Notes: generated by a model not told the origin, from the letters alone. DNA of 64,000 nt from Teichococcus coralli (GCF_009829925.1 NZ_SNVJ01000003.1:124001-188000); one strand, 5' to 3'; positions 54,006 through 62,697 are shown, counted from the stretch's first letter. Program-made: numbers and translations.

Positions 54006-54751
54006 TGGCCGACATCCCGCTTTCCGTGCGCGGCCTGGACAAGCACTTCGGCGGCCTCGCCGCGGTGCAGAACGTCGATCTCGACCTGCGGCCGGGCGTC
54101 ACCACCGCCCTGGTCGGGCCGAACGGCGCCGGCAAGACCACGGTGTTCAACCTCATCACCGGCAACATCCCGGCGGATGCCGGCGACGTGCTGCTCGACG
54201 GCGCCTCCGTCCGCGGGCTGCAGCCCTACCAGATCGCCCGGCGCGGCGTGGCGCGCAGCTTCCAGGACCTGCGGCTGTTCGGCCGCATGTCCGTGCGCGA
54301 CAACGTGCTGGCGGCGCTGGAGCCGGCGCCCTGGCTCTGGCAGCCCGGCGGCGGCGGCGCCCGCCGGGCACGGGCGAAGGCGGTGGAGACCGCGCTTGAA
54401 CGCACCGGCCTCACCGCCCAGGCGGATGCCCGCGCCATGGACCTCGCCTATGCCGAGCGGAAGTTCCTCTCCCTCGCCCGCATCCTGGCGACCGGCGCGC
54501 GCATCTGGCTGCTCGACGAGCCGGCCTCGGGCCTTGATCCCAACTCCAGGGCGCGCTTCGTCGCGCTGGTGCGGCAGGCAGTGTCGGAGGGCGTGACGAT
54601 CTGCCTGATCGAGCACAACCTCGATATCGTCACGGAGCTGGCGGACCGCATCGCCTTCCTCGACCGCGGCGCCAAGCTGGCCGAGGGCGAGCCGCAGGAG
54701 ATCCTCGGCGATCCGCAGCTCATCAGCATCTATTTCGGGGAGCCGCGGTGA
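54005..54751 (+). CDS. Branched-chain-type ABC ATPase, LivG-like
   Basis: A 248-residue ATPase: Walker A GPNGAGKTT (about 39-47), Walker B IWLLDEP, switch EHNLD. The ABC signature is unusual: MDLAYAERKFLSLARIL, where LSGGQ or LSYGQ is normal, so one ATP-contact serine is missing. The characteristic LivG C-terminus (EGEPQEILGDPQLISIYFGEP) is present. It overlaps the LivM-like gene by one base. Confidence 0.9.
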   Translation: MADIPLSVRGLDKHFGGLAAVQNVDLDLRPGVTTALVGPNGAGKTTVFNLITGNIPADAGDVLLDGASVRGLQPYQIARRGVARSFQDLRLFGRMSVRDNVLAALEPAPWLWQPGGGGARRARAKAVETALERTGLTAQADARAMDLAYAERKFLSLARILATGARIWLLDEPASGLDPNSRARFVALVRQAVSEGVTICLIEHNLDIVTELADRIAFLDRGAKLAEGEPQEILGDPQLISIYFGEPR

Positions 54752-55503
54752 TGAGCAGCATGACCGCGGCGAGCAAGGCCGCACCCGGCACCGCCGCCCC
54801 GCCCGCCCTGGAGGTGCGCGGCCTCACCGCCGGCTATGGCGGGCGCGAGGTGCTGAGCGGGCTCGACCTCGCATTGCCGCAGGGCGAGGTGCTCTGCCTC
54901 GTCGGGCATAACGGTGCCGGCAAGTCCACGCTGATGAAGCTGCTTTTCGGCCTGCACCAGCCCGAGGCGGGCAGCATCCATCTGCGCGGCAGGGCGATCC
55001 AGCCGCGCCCCGACGCGATGGCGCGCGAGGGCGTGGCCTATGTGCCGGAGGGGCGCGGCGTCTTTCCCGGCCTCAGCGTGCGCGAGAACTTCGCCCTCGC
55101 CCTCTGGTCCGCCGGGCTTGAGAAGGTGGAGGGCGAGGCGCGCACCGAGGAGGTGCTGAAGGTGCTGCCGCGCATCCGCGAGTTCTGGACGCGCCGCGCG
55201 GGGCAGCTTTCCGGCGGGCAGCAGCAGATGGTCTCGGTCGGCCGCGCGCTGCTCTCCCGCCCCTCCATCCTGCTGCTGGACGAGCCCTCGATCGGCCTCG
55301 CGCCCAAGACCTTCCAGGACCTGATGACGCCGATCCGCGAATTGCAGCAGCGTCTCGGCATGTCCATCCTGCTGGTCGAGCAGAATGTCGGCGAGGCCTT
55401 CGCGGTGTCCGACCGCGTGGTGGTGATGAAGTCCGGCCAGGTCATCTTCCGGGGCGTGCCGGCCGACCTCGCCGACCATGCCAGGCTGATGGAGATGTTC
55501 TGA
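54751..55503 (+). CDS. Branched-chain-type ABC ATPase, LivF-like
   Basis: A 250-residue ATPase: Walker A GHNGAGKST (about 52-60), signature LSGGQQQMVSVGRALLSRP, Walker B ILLLDEPSIGLAPK, all typical of LivF. I use ATG 54751; GTG 54748 directly before it, or ATG 54760, are alternatives. It pairs with the atypical LivG-like protein, so its normal signature would complete at least one ATP site. Overlaps the next gene by one base. Confidence 0.92.
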   Translation: MSSMTAASKAAPGTAAPPALEVRGLTAGYGGREVLSGLDLALPQGEVLCLVGHNGAGKSTLMKLLFGLHQPEAGSIHLRGRAIQPRPDAMAREGVAYVPEGRGVFPGLSVRENFALALWSAGLEKVEGEARTEEVLKVLPRIREFWTRRAGQLSGGQQQMVSVGRALLSRPSILLLDEPSIGLAPKTFQDLMTPIRELQQRLGMSILLVEQNVGEAFAVSDRVVVMKSGQVIFRGVPADLADHARLMEMF

Positions 55504-55967
55504 TGGAGGAGGCCCTGGAGCGGCGCCTGCGCCGCATCGAGGACGAACTGGCGATCGGCCAGCTCCGCGCCCGCTACTGCCATCTGCTGGACGACCGCCA
55601 GTGGCCCGAATTCGTCGACCTCTTCACCGAGGACGGGCTGTTCTGCGGCCTCAAGGAGGTGCGGGGCCGCACCGAGCTGCTGCGCTTCTTCCAGGAATTC
55701 GCCGAGGCCACGGAGGATTTCTGGCACTTCTGCACCAACGGCACGGTGGAGATCGAAGGCGACACGGCGCGCGGCCGCATCTCGCTGGAGTATCTCTCCG
55801 TCACCGACGGGATGTCCTACGTCTCCGCCGGCCATTATGACGACGTGATGGAGCGGGTGGATGGGCGCTGGCGCTTCCGCTCGCGCCACATCACCTTCTA
55901 CTTCCTGACGCCGCTGAGCGAGGGCTGGGCCGGGCGGCCCTTCCCCGGTCGCCGCGCCACTTCCTGA
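55503..55967 (+). CDS. SnoaL-like (NTF2 fold) protein
   Basis: A 154-residue single-domain NTF2/SnoaL-like protein without signal peptide. The early LRARYCHLLDDRQWPEFVDLFTEDG (about 20-44) and later AGHYDDVMERVDGRWRFRSR (about 102-121) are the common features of the SnoaL_4 group (dehydratases, cyclases, isomerases). It overlaps the LivF-like stop by one base and is followed by a muconolactone isomerase gene. Its reaction is unknown; an aromatic- or lactone-intermediate dehydratase/isomerase is possible from context. Confidence 0.85.
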   Translation: MEEALERRLRRIEDELAIGQLRARYCHLLDDRQWPEFVDLFTEDGLFCGLKEVRGRTELLRFFQEFAEATEDFWHFCTNGTVEIEGDTARGRISLEYLSVTDGMSYVSAGHYDDVMERVDGRWRFRSRHITFYFLTPLSEGWAGRPFPGRRATS

Positions 55968-55983
55968 CAGGAAAGACCACGCA

Positions 55984-56259
55984 ATGCTGTTTCACGTCCG
56001 CATGGAAGTCCGCCTGCCACCCGACATGCCGGCCGAGCAGGCCGACGACATCAAGGCGCGCGAGAAGGCCCACGCCCAGGACCTGCAGCGCCAGGGCAAG
56101 TGGCCGCACCTGTGGCGGGTCGCCGGGCGCTACGCCAACATCTCCATCATCGACGTGGCCGATGCGGACGAGCTGCACGCGCTGCTCTCCTCCCTGCCGC
56201 TCTTTCCCTACATGGACATCCATGTGACGCCGCTGGCGCGGCATCCCTCGGCGATCTGA
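55984..56259 (+). CDS. catC: Muconolactone delta-isomerase family protein
   Basis: A 91-residue protein matching muconolactone isomerase, which converts muconolactone to 3-oxoadipate enol-lactone in the catechol branch of the beta-ketoadipate pathway. Family features are MLFHVRMEVRLPPDM at the N-terminus, GKWPHLWRVAGRYANISI (about 38-55) and LFPYMDIHVTPLARHPS at the end. Ribosome site AGGAAAG. Its usual partners catA and catB are not present in the window, so it may act on a related lactone with the lactonase next to it. Confidence 0.88.
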   Translation: MLFHVRMEVRLPPDMPAEQADDIKAREKAHAQDLQRQGKWPHLWRVAGRYANISIIDVADADELHALLSSLPLFPYMDIHVTPLARHPSAI

Positions 56260-56281
56260 AGCAACGGGGGCAGGAGACGTC

Positions 56282-57217
56282 ATGGCCGAAGAGAACAACC
56301 CGCCGCTGCGCGTCCTGGCCGAGGGGCTGCGCTTCCCGGAAGGCCCGGTCTGGATGCCGGACGGATCGGTCTTGCTGGTCGAGATCGCGGCCGGCGTGGT
56401 CAGCCGCATCGGGCCGGACGGGCGGCGCAGCGTCGCCGCGCGCACCGGCGGCGGCCCGAACGGGCTCGCCATGGGGCCGGGCGGCAAGCTCTATGTCTGC
56501 AACAACGGCGGCTTCGACTGGACCGAGGCCGAGGGCCTGCTGCGCCCGCATTCGCAGGCGAAGAGCTATGCCGGCGGCAGCATCCAGCGGGTGGATCTCG
56601 CCACCGGCGCGGTCGAGACGCTCTACACCGAGTGCGACGGCGTGAAGCTGCGCGGGCCGAACGACATCGTCTTCGACAACGAGGGCGGCTTCTGGTTCTC
56701 CGACCTCGGCAAGGTGCGGCCGCGCGACCGCGACCATGGCGCCGTCTTCTGGGCCGCCGCCGACGGCTCGCGCATCGTCGAGGCCGCCCTGCCCGTCCCC
56801 GGGGGCGCCAACGGCATCGGCCTCTCGCCGGACGGCAAGGTGCTCTACGCCGCGGAGACCGAGACCGGTCGCCTCTGGGCCTGGGAGATCGAGGGTCCGG
56901 GCAGGCTGCGCAAGCAGCCCTGGCCGAGCCCGCATGGCGGCCGGCTGATCTGCCAGTTCCCCGGCTTCCGGCGGCTGGACAGCCTCGCCGTGACGGCGGC
57001 GGGCAACATCTGCGTCGCCACGCTGGTGAGCGGCGAGATCACCACCGTCGCGCCCTCGGGCGAGATCCTGCGCGTGGTGAAAATGCCCGAGCTGATGCCG
57101 ACCAACATCTGCTTTGGCGGCCCCGAGCTGCGCACCGCCTATGTTACGCTGTCCACGACCGGCAAGCTGGTGGAACTGCCCTGGGACGAGCCCGGCCTGC
57201 GCCTCGCCCATGACTGA
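56282..57217 (+). CDS. SMP-30/gluconolactonase-family lactonase
   Basis: A 311-residue calcium-dependent six-bladed propeller lactonase. Conserved family segments: EGLRFPEGPVWMPDGSVLLVEI (metal Glu in FPEGP, about residues 13-34), RTGGGPNGLAMGPGGKLYVCNNGG, LRGPNDIVFDNEGGFWFSD (metal Asn) and GANGIGLSPDGKVLY (metal Asp region). Directly after the muconolactone isomerase gene, so it could hydrolyse the enol-lactone product in place of a PcaD enzyme. This functional link is inference. Confidence 0.88.
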   Translation: MAEENNPPLRVLAEGLRFPEGPVWMPDGSVLLVEIAAGVVSRIGPDGRRSVAARTGGGPNGLAMGPGGKLYVCNNGGFDWTEAEGLLRPHSQAKSYAGGSIQRVDLATGAVETLYTECDGVKLRGPNDIVFDNEGGFWFSDLGKVRPRDRDHGAVFWAAADGSRIVEAALPVPGGANGIGLSPDGKVLYAAETETGRLWAWEIEGPGRLRKQPWPSPHGGRLICQFPGFRRLDSLAVTAAGNICVATLVSGEITTVAPSGEILRVVKMPELMPTNICFGGPELRTAYVTLSTTGKLVELPWDEPGLRLAHD

Positions 57218-57246
57218 CGCCAAGCCGGGGCGGGTTCGCCGCCCCG

Positions 57247-57391
57247 GCCGCTCCCCAGGGGCGGCTCCCCAAGGGCGGCTCCCCAAGGGCGGCTCCCCAA
57301 GGGCGGCTCCCCAAGGGCGGCTCCCCAAGGGCGGCTCCCCAAGGGCGGCTCCCCAGGGGCGGCTCCCCAAGGGCGGCTCCCCAAGGGCGGA
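57247..57391. repeat. 14-bp GC-rich tandem repeat (about ten copies)
   Basis: The unit GGGCGGCTCCCCAA recurs every 14 bp about nine times, with a degenerate copy at each end and an A-to-G change in two units. Fourteen is not a multiple of three, so it is not built for coding, although it keeps frames open by chance. It lies between the lactonase stop and the metallo-hydrolase start, where G-rich/C-rich arms (GGGG with CCCC) could form repeated hairpins in the transcript. Copy number is likely to vary between strains. Confidence 0.85.
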
Positions 57392-57431
57392 GATCCGCCC
57401 TAGAATGCCCTGCATGCCCCAGGAAGCCCCG

Positions 57432-58313
57432 ATGCATCAGCCGCCGCAGGCCCAGGTGCCCGCCCTCTATCACCGCCGGATCGGCGAGATCGTCGTCACC
57501 GCCGTCAGCGACGGCTACCTCGACGGCTCCAACGCCATCCTGCAGAACCTGCCGCAGGAGCAGATCGCCGAGCTGCTCACCGGCGCCTTCCGCCCCTCGC
57601 CGCGCCGGGGCTCGGTGAATACCTTCCTGATCCATTCCGCCGGCCGCGTGGCGCTGATCGACACCGGCTGCGGGCCGAACATTCAGGCCTCGGCGGGCAA
57701 GATGTTCGACAACCTCGCCGCGCTCGGCCTGCCGCTGGCGGCGGTGGACACGGTGATGCTGACCCACATGCATCCCGACCATTCGAACGGCCTCGCGGAC
57801 GCGGAGGGCGCCGCCCTGTTTCCCAATGCCGAGCTTGGGCTGCACGAGGCGGAGCTGGCCTACTGGCAGGATCCGGCCGCCGCCGAGCGCGTCAGGGCCA
57901 GCGGCCAGGGCGTCCCCTATTTCGCCGTGGCGCAGGCGCAGATGGCGCCCTACCGGAACCGGCTGCGGCCCTTCCGCGGTGGCGAGGTCTTCCCCGGCGT
58001 CACCGCGGTGCACCTGCCCGGCCACACGCCGGGGCATACCGGCTACCGCATCGAATCCGGCGATGAGTCGCTGCTGATCTGGGGCGACATCATCCATGTG
58101 CCGGAGGTGCAGGTGCCACACCCCGAGGCCTGCATGCAGTTCGACGTGGACCCGGCGCAGGCGGCCGAGACGCGGCGGCGCATCTTCGACATGGTGGCCA
58201 GCGATCGTCAGCTCATCGCCGGCATGCACACCCACTTCCCGGCCTTCGCGCATCTGGCCCGGCGGGCGGACGGCTACCACCTTTATCCCGAGGCCTGGCG
58301 GACCGCCCTGTAA
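57432..58313 (+). CDS. Metallo-beta-lactamase-fold hydrolase
   Basis: A 293-residue MBL-fold enzyme. The metal motif is THMHPDHSNG (about 113-122), with further ligands in PGHTPGHTGY (about 197-206), WGDIIH and the final MHTHFP. No signal peptide is seen. Start at ATG 57432 with AGGAA at 57420; the open frame extending upstream is an artefact of the tandem repeat. Such proteins include lactonases, arylsulfatase-like and quorum-quenching types; substrate unknown. Weakly linked to the preceding operon because of the repeat between them. Confidence 0.87.
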   Translation: MHQPPQAQVPALYHRRIGEIVVTAVSDGYLDGSNAILQNLPQEQIAELLTGAFRPSPRRGSVNTFLIHSAGRVALIDTGCGPNIQASAGKMFDNLAALGLPLAAVDTVMLTHMHPDHSNGLADAEGAALFPNAELGLHEAELAYWQDPAAAERVRASGQGVPYFAVAQAQMAPYRNRLRPFRGGEVFPGVTAVHLPGHTPGHTGYRIESGDESLLIWGDIIHVPEVQVPHPEACMQFDVDPAQAAETRRRIFDMVASDRQLIAGMHTHFPAFAHLARRADGYHLYPEAWRTAL

Positions 58314-58334
58314 GGCGGCCCGCCCGCGCCCGCC

Positions 58335-59336
58335 TCAGCCGAAGCGGACGGCGAGGCTGATCAGGTCGTGGTCGGTCAGCACGGTGCCGTCCGGCGCCAA
58401 GGCGGGCACCATGTGCGGGTCGCTGACATGGCAGCCGCGGGTGCAGAACCAGTCGAGCTGCCGCTGCTCCGCGCCCGGGCTCCAGCGGCTCGGCCGCGTG
58501 CTGGGCGAGGCGAGGTTGGCGGCGCGCCAGTCATAGCCCTGCCGGCGCGCCGTCTCGAAGAGCAGCTCGCGGGGATCGTCATGGCCGCCGGCGGCGACCT
58601 GGGTGTTCAGGTCGCCGCCGATCACCACCGGCAGCGATCCCGCGAGCTCGTCCAGCGCGGCCAGCAGGGTCACCATCTGGCGGTCGCGCCCGGCGAAGTC
58701 GGCGCGGCTCTCCAGATGAACGCTGCAGCCGACGAAGTCGCGCCCCTCATGCCGGAAGACGGCCGCCAGCGCCATGCGGGTGCCGATGCGCTTCTGGCCA
58801 CCCTTGGGCTCCACGAACCAGTCGGCCACCTCGTCCAGCCGGATCAGCACGGGGTCGCGGAAGGGCAGCGCGGTGGTGAAGGCGTTGCCGTGGAAGCCGA
58901 GCGTGTTCTCCGCCGGGTTGCCGGGGAAGTCCACGGGCGCCGGCATGGTCGCCAGCTCCAGGAACTCCAGGCCGAAGGCGTAGCGATGGCCCAGCGCCTC
59001 CGCCACCGCGCGCGTGGCGTGGCGCTGCCCGGTGCGGTGGCAGCCCTTGTCCACCTCGCTCAGCAGCACGAGGCCGGCGCCCTCCTGGCGCAGCAGCGCG
59101 GCGCTCTCCGCCGGGAAGAGGCCGCGCTCCAGGTTCCAGGCGGCGATGCGCAGCGGACCAGATGGCGGCGCCGCACGCGCTTCGCCGCCGGTCTCGATCT
59201 CGCGGAAGGCCGGCACGGAGGCCAAAGCCTCGGCATGGACGGCCGCGTCGCCCGGCGAGGCCGCGTAGCCGACACGCCGGGAGGCCGGCACGGGCGTCAT
59301 GGTGGGAACCGTGTCGCGAAAGAGGGGGAGAGGCAT
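58335..59336 (-). CDS. Endonuclease/exonuclease/phosphatase (EEP) family protein
   Basis: A 333-residue EEP-fold hydrolase. The catalytic set is visible: IAAWNLERG (Asn), LLSEVD (metal Glu), GGDLNT (Asp/Asn) and the C-terminal TDHDLI (Asp-His). No signal peptide; start Met 59336 has AGAGGGGGAGAG upstream. Family members cut DNA, phosphoinositides or other phosphodiesters; this one cannot be refined. It converges with the MBL-fold gene. Confidence 0.85.
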   Translation of the reverse strand: MPLPLFRDTVPTMTPVPASRRVGYAASPGDAAVHAEALASVPAFREIETGGEARAAPPSGPLRIAAWNLERGLFPAESAALLRQEGAGLVLLSEVDKGCHRTGQRHATRAVAEALGHRYAFGLEFLELATMPAPVDFPGNPAENTLGFHGNAFTTALPFRDPVLIRLDEVADWFVEPKGGQKRIGTRMALAAVFRHEGRDFVGCSVHLESRADFAGRDRQMVTLLAALDELAGSLPVVIGGDLNTQVAAGGHDDPRELLFETARRQGYDWRAANLASPSTRPSRWSPGAEQRQLDWFCTRGCHVSDPHMVPALAPDGTVLTDHDLISLAVRFG

Positions 59337-59745
59337 GGCGATGACCTTGTCGGCAGCCGCAGTGGCGCGAAGCTCTAGGCTCCCGGTCTGACAGCCGGAT
59401 GGCGCTTGCATAACGCTTTCATGTCACCGGGCGTCTGGCCCCGGCGCTGCTTCACGATTCCGAAACGCAACCGTCATCCGGCCTCCGCACGGGGATGGTG
59501 GCACGCGCCGCCATGACATCGGCCCCAGCGCGACCGCACGCCATCGGCCTCGAAGGCGTCAGCAAGGAATTCGGCACGGCGGCCCGCGCGCCTTGCCCGG
59601 GCCACCCCCGACCGGTTGATCAGCGAGGCCGGCGCCGGCCTCCCCTGCCCGCGCCGCCGGGCGATTTGACTACCCGTCCGAATCTTTCGGTGCCTTAATC
59701 GAGCGTCCATCAAACCTGCTCAGACGTCCGCGAGGATTGGCAGAG
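59337..59745. other. 409-bp divergent intergenic region
   Basis: Between the EEP gene and the AraC regulator. It contains an ABC-ATPase-like gene remnant (59513 onward) and no intact gene. I see no clear promoter by eye. Confidence 0.5.
59513..59575 (+). pseudogene. Possible remnant of an ABC ATPase N-terminus
   Basis: From ATG 59513 the translation MTSAPARPHAIGLEGVSKEF looks like the start of an importer ATPase (the usual beta-strand then VSKxFG), but it then degrades into Arg/Pro-rich sequence and stops at 59698, with no Walker A. It may be the residue of a deleted transporter gene. The similarity is about 20 residues, so it could be chance. Confidence 0.3.
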
Positions 59746-60738
59746 ATGGGTGCCGATACGCTGTCCGAGGTGCTGCGGGCCGTCCGGCTGAGCGGCGCCG
59801 TCTTCTTCCGCATTGACGTCTGCGCCCCCTGGGTCGCGGAAACCCCTCCGGCCGCGATGTGCGCGCCCTTCATCATGCCGCAGGCGCAGCACCTGATGGA
59901 GTTCCACATCATCGGCCACGGTCCTTGCTTCGGCGGCCTCGCCGATGCCGAGCCGGTCGCGCTGGAGGTCGGCGATGTGCTCGCCTTTCCGCAGGGAGAT
60001 CCGCATGTGCTGTCGAGCGCGCCGGGGCTGCGCCAGCGTCCCGATCTCGGGCTCTACCGCTCGGCGGGCAGCGCGCGCCTGCCTTTCGCCGTCGCGCTGG
60101 GCGAAGGCGGCCCGCCCACCGGCAGGCTGATCTGCGGCTTTCTCGGCTGCGACGCGCGCCCCTTCAACCCGCTTCTGCAGGCCTTGCCGCGAATGCTGCA
60201 TTTCCGCAGCCGCGCGGAACCGGATGCGGGCTGGTTCCGGCCCCTGGTGGAGGCCGTGGTCGCCGAAAGCGCCGCACCGCGCATCGGCGGCGAATGCATC
60301 CTGGCGCGATTGAGCGAGCTGCTGTTCATCGAACTGGTGCGGCGCCACCTGCGCGCCACGCCCGAGGGCGAAACGGGCTGGCTGGCCGGCCTGCGCGACA
60401 TCCATGTCGGGCGTTCGCTCAACCTGCTGCATGCCCGGCCGGCGGTGGCCTGGACGCTGGAATCCCTGGCACGCGAGGCCGGGCTGTCGCGCTCGTCCCT
60501 CGCGGAGCGGTTCACCCGGCTCGTCGGGCAGCCGCCGATGCAGTACCTCGCGCGATGGCGGATGCAGCTCGCGGCCGGGCTGCTGGCTGACGACGACCGG
60601 CCGGTGGCCCAGGTCGCCCTGGCGGTAGGCTATGAATCGGAGGCGGCGTTCAGCCGGGCCTTCCACCGGCTGACCGGCCTTCCCCCGTCCGCCTGGCGCC
60701 GCGCCCGGGCGCAGGAGCCGGCCGGCGGCATCTCCTGA
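59746..60738 (+). CDS. AraC-family regulator with cupin domain
   Basis: A 330-residue AraC/XylS regulator. The N-terminal half is a cupin_6-type sensor (LEVGDVLAFPQGDPHVLSS, about 76-94) and the C-terminal ~100 residues hold two HTHs (WTLESLAREAGLSRSSLAERFTRLVG; VAQVALAVGYESEAAFSRAFHRLTG). I start at ATG 59746, 9 bp after GAGGA; TTG 59737 is possible. A DHA2 exporter follows 103 bp downstream on the same strand and is the likely target. Confidence 0.9.
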   Translation: MGADTLSEVLRAVRLSGAVFFRIDVCAPWVAETPPAAMCAPFIMPQAQHLMEFHIIGHGPCFGGLADAEPVALEVGDVLAFPQGDPHVLSSAPGLRQRPDLGLYRSAGSARLPFAVALGEGGPPTGRLICGFLGCDARPFNPLLQALPRMLHFRSRAEPDAGWFRPLVEAVVAESAAPRIGGECILARLSELLFIELVRRHLRATPEGETGWLAGLRDIHVGRSLNLLHARPAVAWTLESLAREAGLSRSSLAERFTRLVGQPPMQYLARWRMQLAAGLLADDDRPVAQVALAVGYESEAAFSRAFHRLTGLPPSAWRRARAQEPAGGIS

Positions 60739-60841
60739 GCGGCAGGTTCCGTTGCCCATGCGGCACAGGCGGGGCAGCCATCGGCGGAGGGCGGCGCCCC
60801 GGCCGGTTCCCCGCGGCGGGCAAACGCCGTAGCTAGGTTGC

Positions 60842-62314
60842 ATGCCAAAACCACCGACTCTCCGGCGTCCGCTGGTGCTGGCGTCCGTCATGGCCGCCAT
60901 GTTCATGATCGCCATCGAGGCCACCATCGTCTCGACCGCGATGCCGCAGATCGCGAGCCAGCTCGGCGACCTGCACCTCTATTCCTGGGTGTTCTCCGCC
61001 TTCCTGCTCAGCCAGACCGCGACCACGGTGGTGTTCGGCAAGCTGGCCGACCTCTACGGCCGCAAGCCGGTGCTGCTCGCCGGCATCGCCGTGTTCCTGG
61101 TGGGGTCCTTCCTTTGCGGGGCGGCCTGGTCCATGCCCTCGCTGATCGTGTTCCGGCTGCTGCAGGGCATTGGCGCAGGCGCCATCCAGCCGATCGGGAT
61201 CACCGTGATCGGCGACCTCTACTCCGTGCAGGAGCGCGCCAAGATCCAGGGCTATCTCGCCAGCGTCTGGGGCATTTCCTCGGTGATGGGGCCGCTCGCC
61301 GGCGGGCTGATCATCCAGCACCTGAGCTGGGCCTGGATCTTCTGGATCAACCTGCCGATCGGGGTCCTGGCGGCGGCCGGCTTCTTCGCCTTCCTGAAGG
61401 AGCGGGTGGAGCACAAGCAGCGCAGCCTGGACACCATCGGCGCGGCGCTGTTCGCGGTGGCGGTGGCGTCCCTCATGGTCGCGCTCACGGAGGCCGGCAC
61501 CGATGGCGGCACGGCGGCGGCGGCGGCGGCGATCTGCGCCGCCAGCACCGTTCTGTTCGTGTTCCAGGAACGGCGCGCCCGCGAGCCGATGATGGCCTTC
61601 GGCCTGTGGTCCCGCCGGCCGATCGCCACGGCCAACGCCGCCACGCTGCTGAGCGGCATGACCGTGATCGGGCTGACGACCTTTCTGCCCATGTATGTTC
61701 AGGGCGTGCTCGGCCAGTCCGCCCTGGTGGCGGGCTTCGCGCTGACCATGATGGTGCTGGGCTGGCCGGTCGGCGCGACGATCTCCGCCAAGAGCTTCAC
61801 CCGCTTCGGCCTGCGCAGCATCCTGCTGTTCGGCGCCGCGCTGCTGCCTTTCGGGGCGCTGGCCTTCCTGGTGCTCGGCCCCGGCAGCTCGCCGGTCGTG
61901 GCGGGGCTCGGCTCGCTGGTCATGGGGTTCGGGATGGGCTTTCTCAGCAATGCCTCCATCGTGCTCATCCAGACCTGCGTCGGGTGGGCCGAGCGGGGCG
62001 CGGCGACCGCCTCGAACATCTTCTCCCGCAACCTCGGCAGCACGCTGGGCGCCACGGTGCTGGGCGCGGTGCTGAACTTCAGCCTGGCACGGGGCGGCAA
62101 CGGCCTCTCGCCGGCCAGTTCCGAGCAGATCCGCGAGTTGCTGGAGCATCCGGGCACCGCCATCAGCGAAGCGGCAGTGCGCGCGGCGCTTGACCATGCG
62201 CTGCACCTCACCTTCTGGGCGGTGTTCGCGATCGCGGCGCTGACGCTGCTGGCCGCGACGCTGGTGCCGCGCGTCTCGCTGGACGCCGCGCCACAGAAGG
62301 CGGCGGGGGAGTAG
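60842..62314 (+). CDS. MFS exporter, DHA2 (EmrB/QacA) family
   Basis: A 490-residue inner-membrane drug/proton antiporter with about 14 membrane segments. The antiporter signature is DLHLYSWVFSAFLLSQTATTVVFGKLADLYGRKPVLL (motif A at GKLADLYGRKP, about 65-75), and motif C is WGISSVMGPLAGG (about 141-153). Exports a hydrophobic compound; the substrate is unknown. Probably controlled by the AraC-like protein upstream. Confidence 0.9.
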   Translation: MPKPPTLRRPLVLASVMAAMFMIAIEATIVSTAMPQIASQLGDLHLYSWVFSAFLLSQTATTVVFGKLADLYGRKPVLLAGIAVFLVGSFLCGAAWSMPSLIVFRLLQGIGAGAIQPIGITVIGDLYSVQERAKIQGYLASVWGISSVMGPLAGGLIIQHLSWAWIFWINLPIGVLAAAGFFAFLKERVEHKQRSLDTIGAALFAVAVASLMVALTEAGTDGGTAAAAAAICAASTVLFVFQERRAREPMMAFGLWSRRPIATANAATLLSGMTVIGLTTFLPMYVQGVLGQSALVAGFALTMMVLGWPVGATISAKSFTRFGLRSILLFGAALLPFGALAFLVLGPGSSPVVAGLGSLVMGFGMGFLSNASIVLIQTCVGWAERGAATASNIFSRNLGSTLGATVLGAVLNFSLARGGNGLSPASSEQIRELLEHPGTAISEAAVRAALDHALHLTFWAVFAIAALTLLAATLVPRVSLDAAPQKAAGE

Positions 62315-62697
62315 CGGAAGGGGCGCTCCGCGCCTTTCCCTCGCGGCGGCCCTGAAGCGGCCCAGCCCTGGTTCCTGCCCCGGTTTCCGCGCGCCTTCTC
62401 CCCGAGGCTGCCGGCGGAACCCTTCAACCGGTCCCTGCAAGCCATGGACGCCGCATCCGCTGTGGTTGTCGGGGAAGGCGAATCCCCTCTTCCCCGCGCG
62501 CCTCGGAGCCCGTTCGAGAAGGGGGAGGCGGAGGGCTGGCGAGGGGCCTTCCCGCCCGGCGCGGAAACGATCCGCCAGGCCGACCCGCAGCCCTTCTCAA
62601 GCGGGCTCCCAGAGCTGCCGGACGGCGCCCGGTCTTCAACGCAAACCGGGACGGGCCCCCTGCGGCGGCGCGTTCGAGCAGGGGCAGGAGCGCGGGC
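62315..62697. other. 383-bp intergenic region
   Basis: No gene is supported. It contains a long inverted repeat (62505-62609) and otherwise low-complexity GC-rich sequence after the exporter gene and before the converging GntR gene. Confidence 0.5.
62505..62609. repeat. Inverted repeat with 19-bp arms
   Basis: GGAGCCCGTTCGAGAAGGG (62505-62523) pairs with CCCTTCTCAAGCGGGCTCC (62591-62609), 17 of 19 positions complementary, around 67 bp. It lies between converging genes, so it may act as a bidirectional terminator, or be a palindromic intergenic element. Only one copy is seen in the window. Confidence 0.6.

Noticed and set aside
57247..57391. Tandem repeat considered as a CRISPR array
   Set aside because: Units are 14 bp with no spacers between them; no cas genes.
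57114..57431. Long N-terminal extension of the MBL-fold protein through the tandem repeat
   Set aside because: The repeat leaves every frame open; the ribosome site and homology both begin at 57432.
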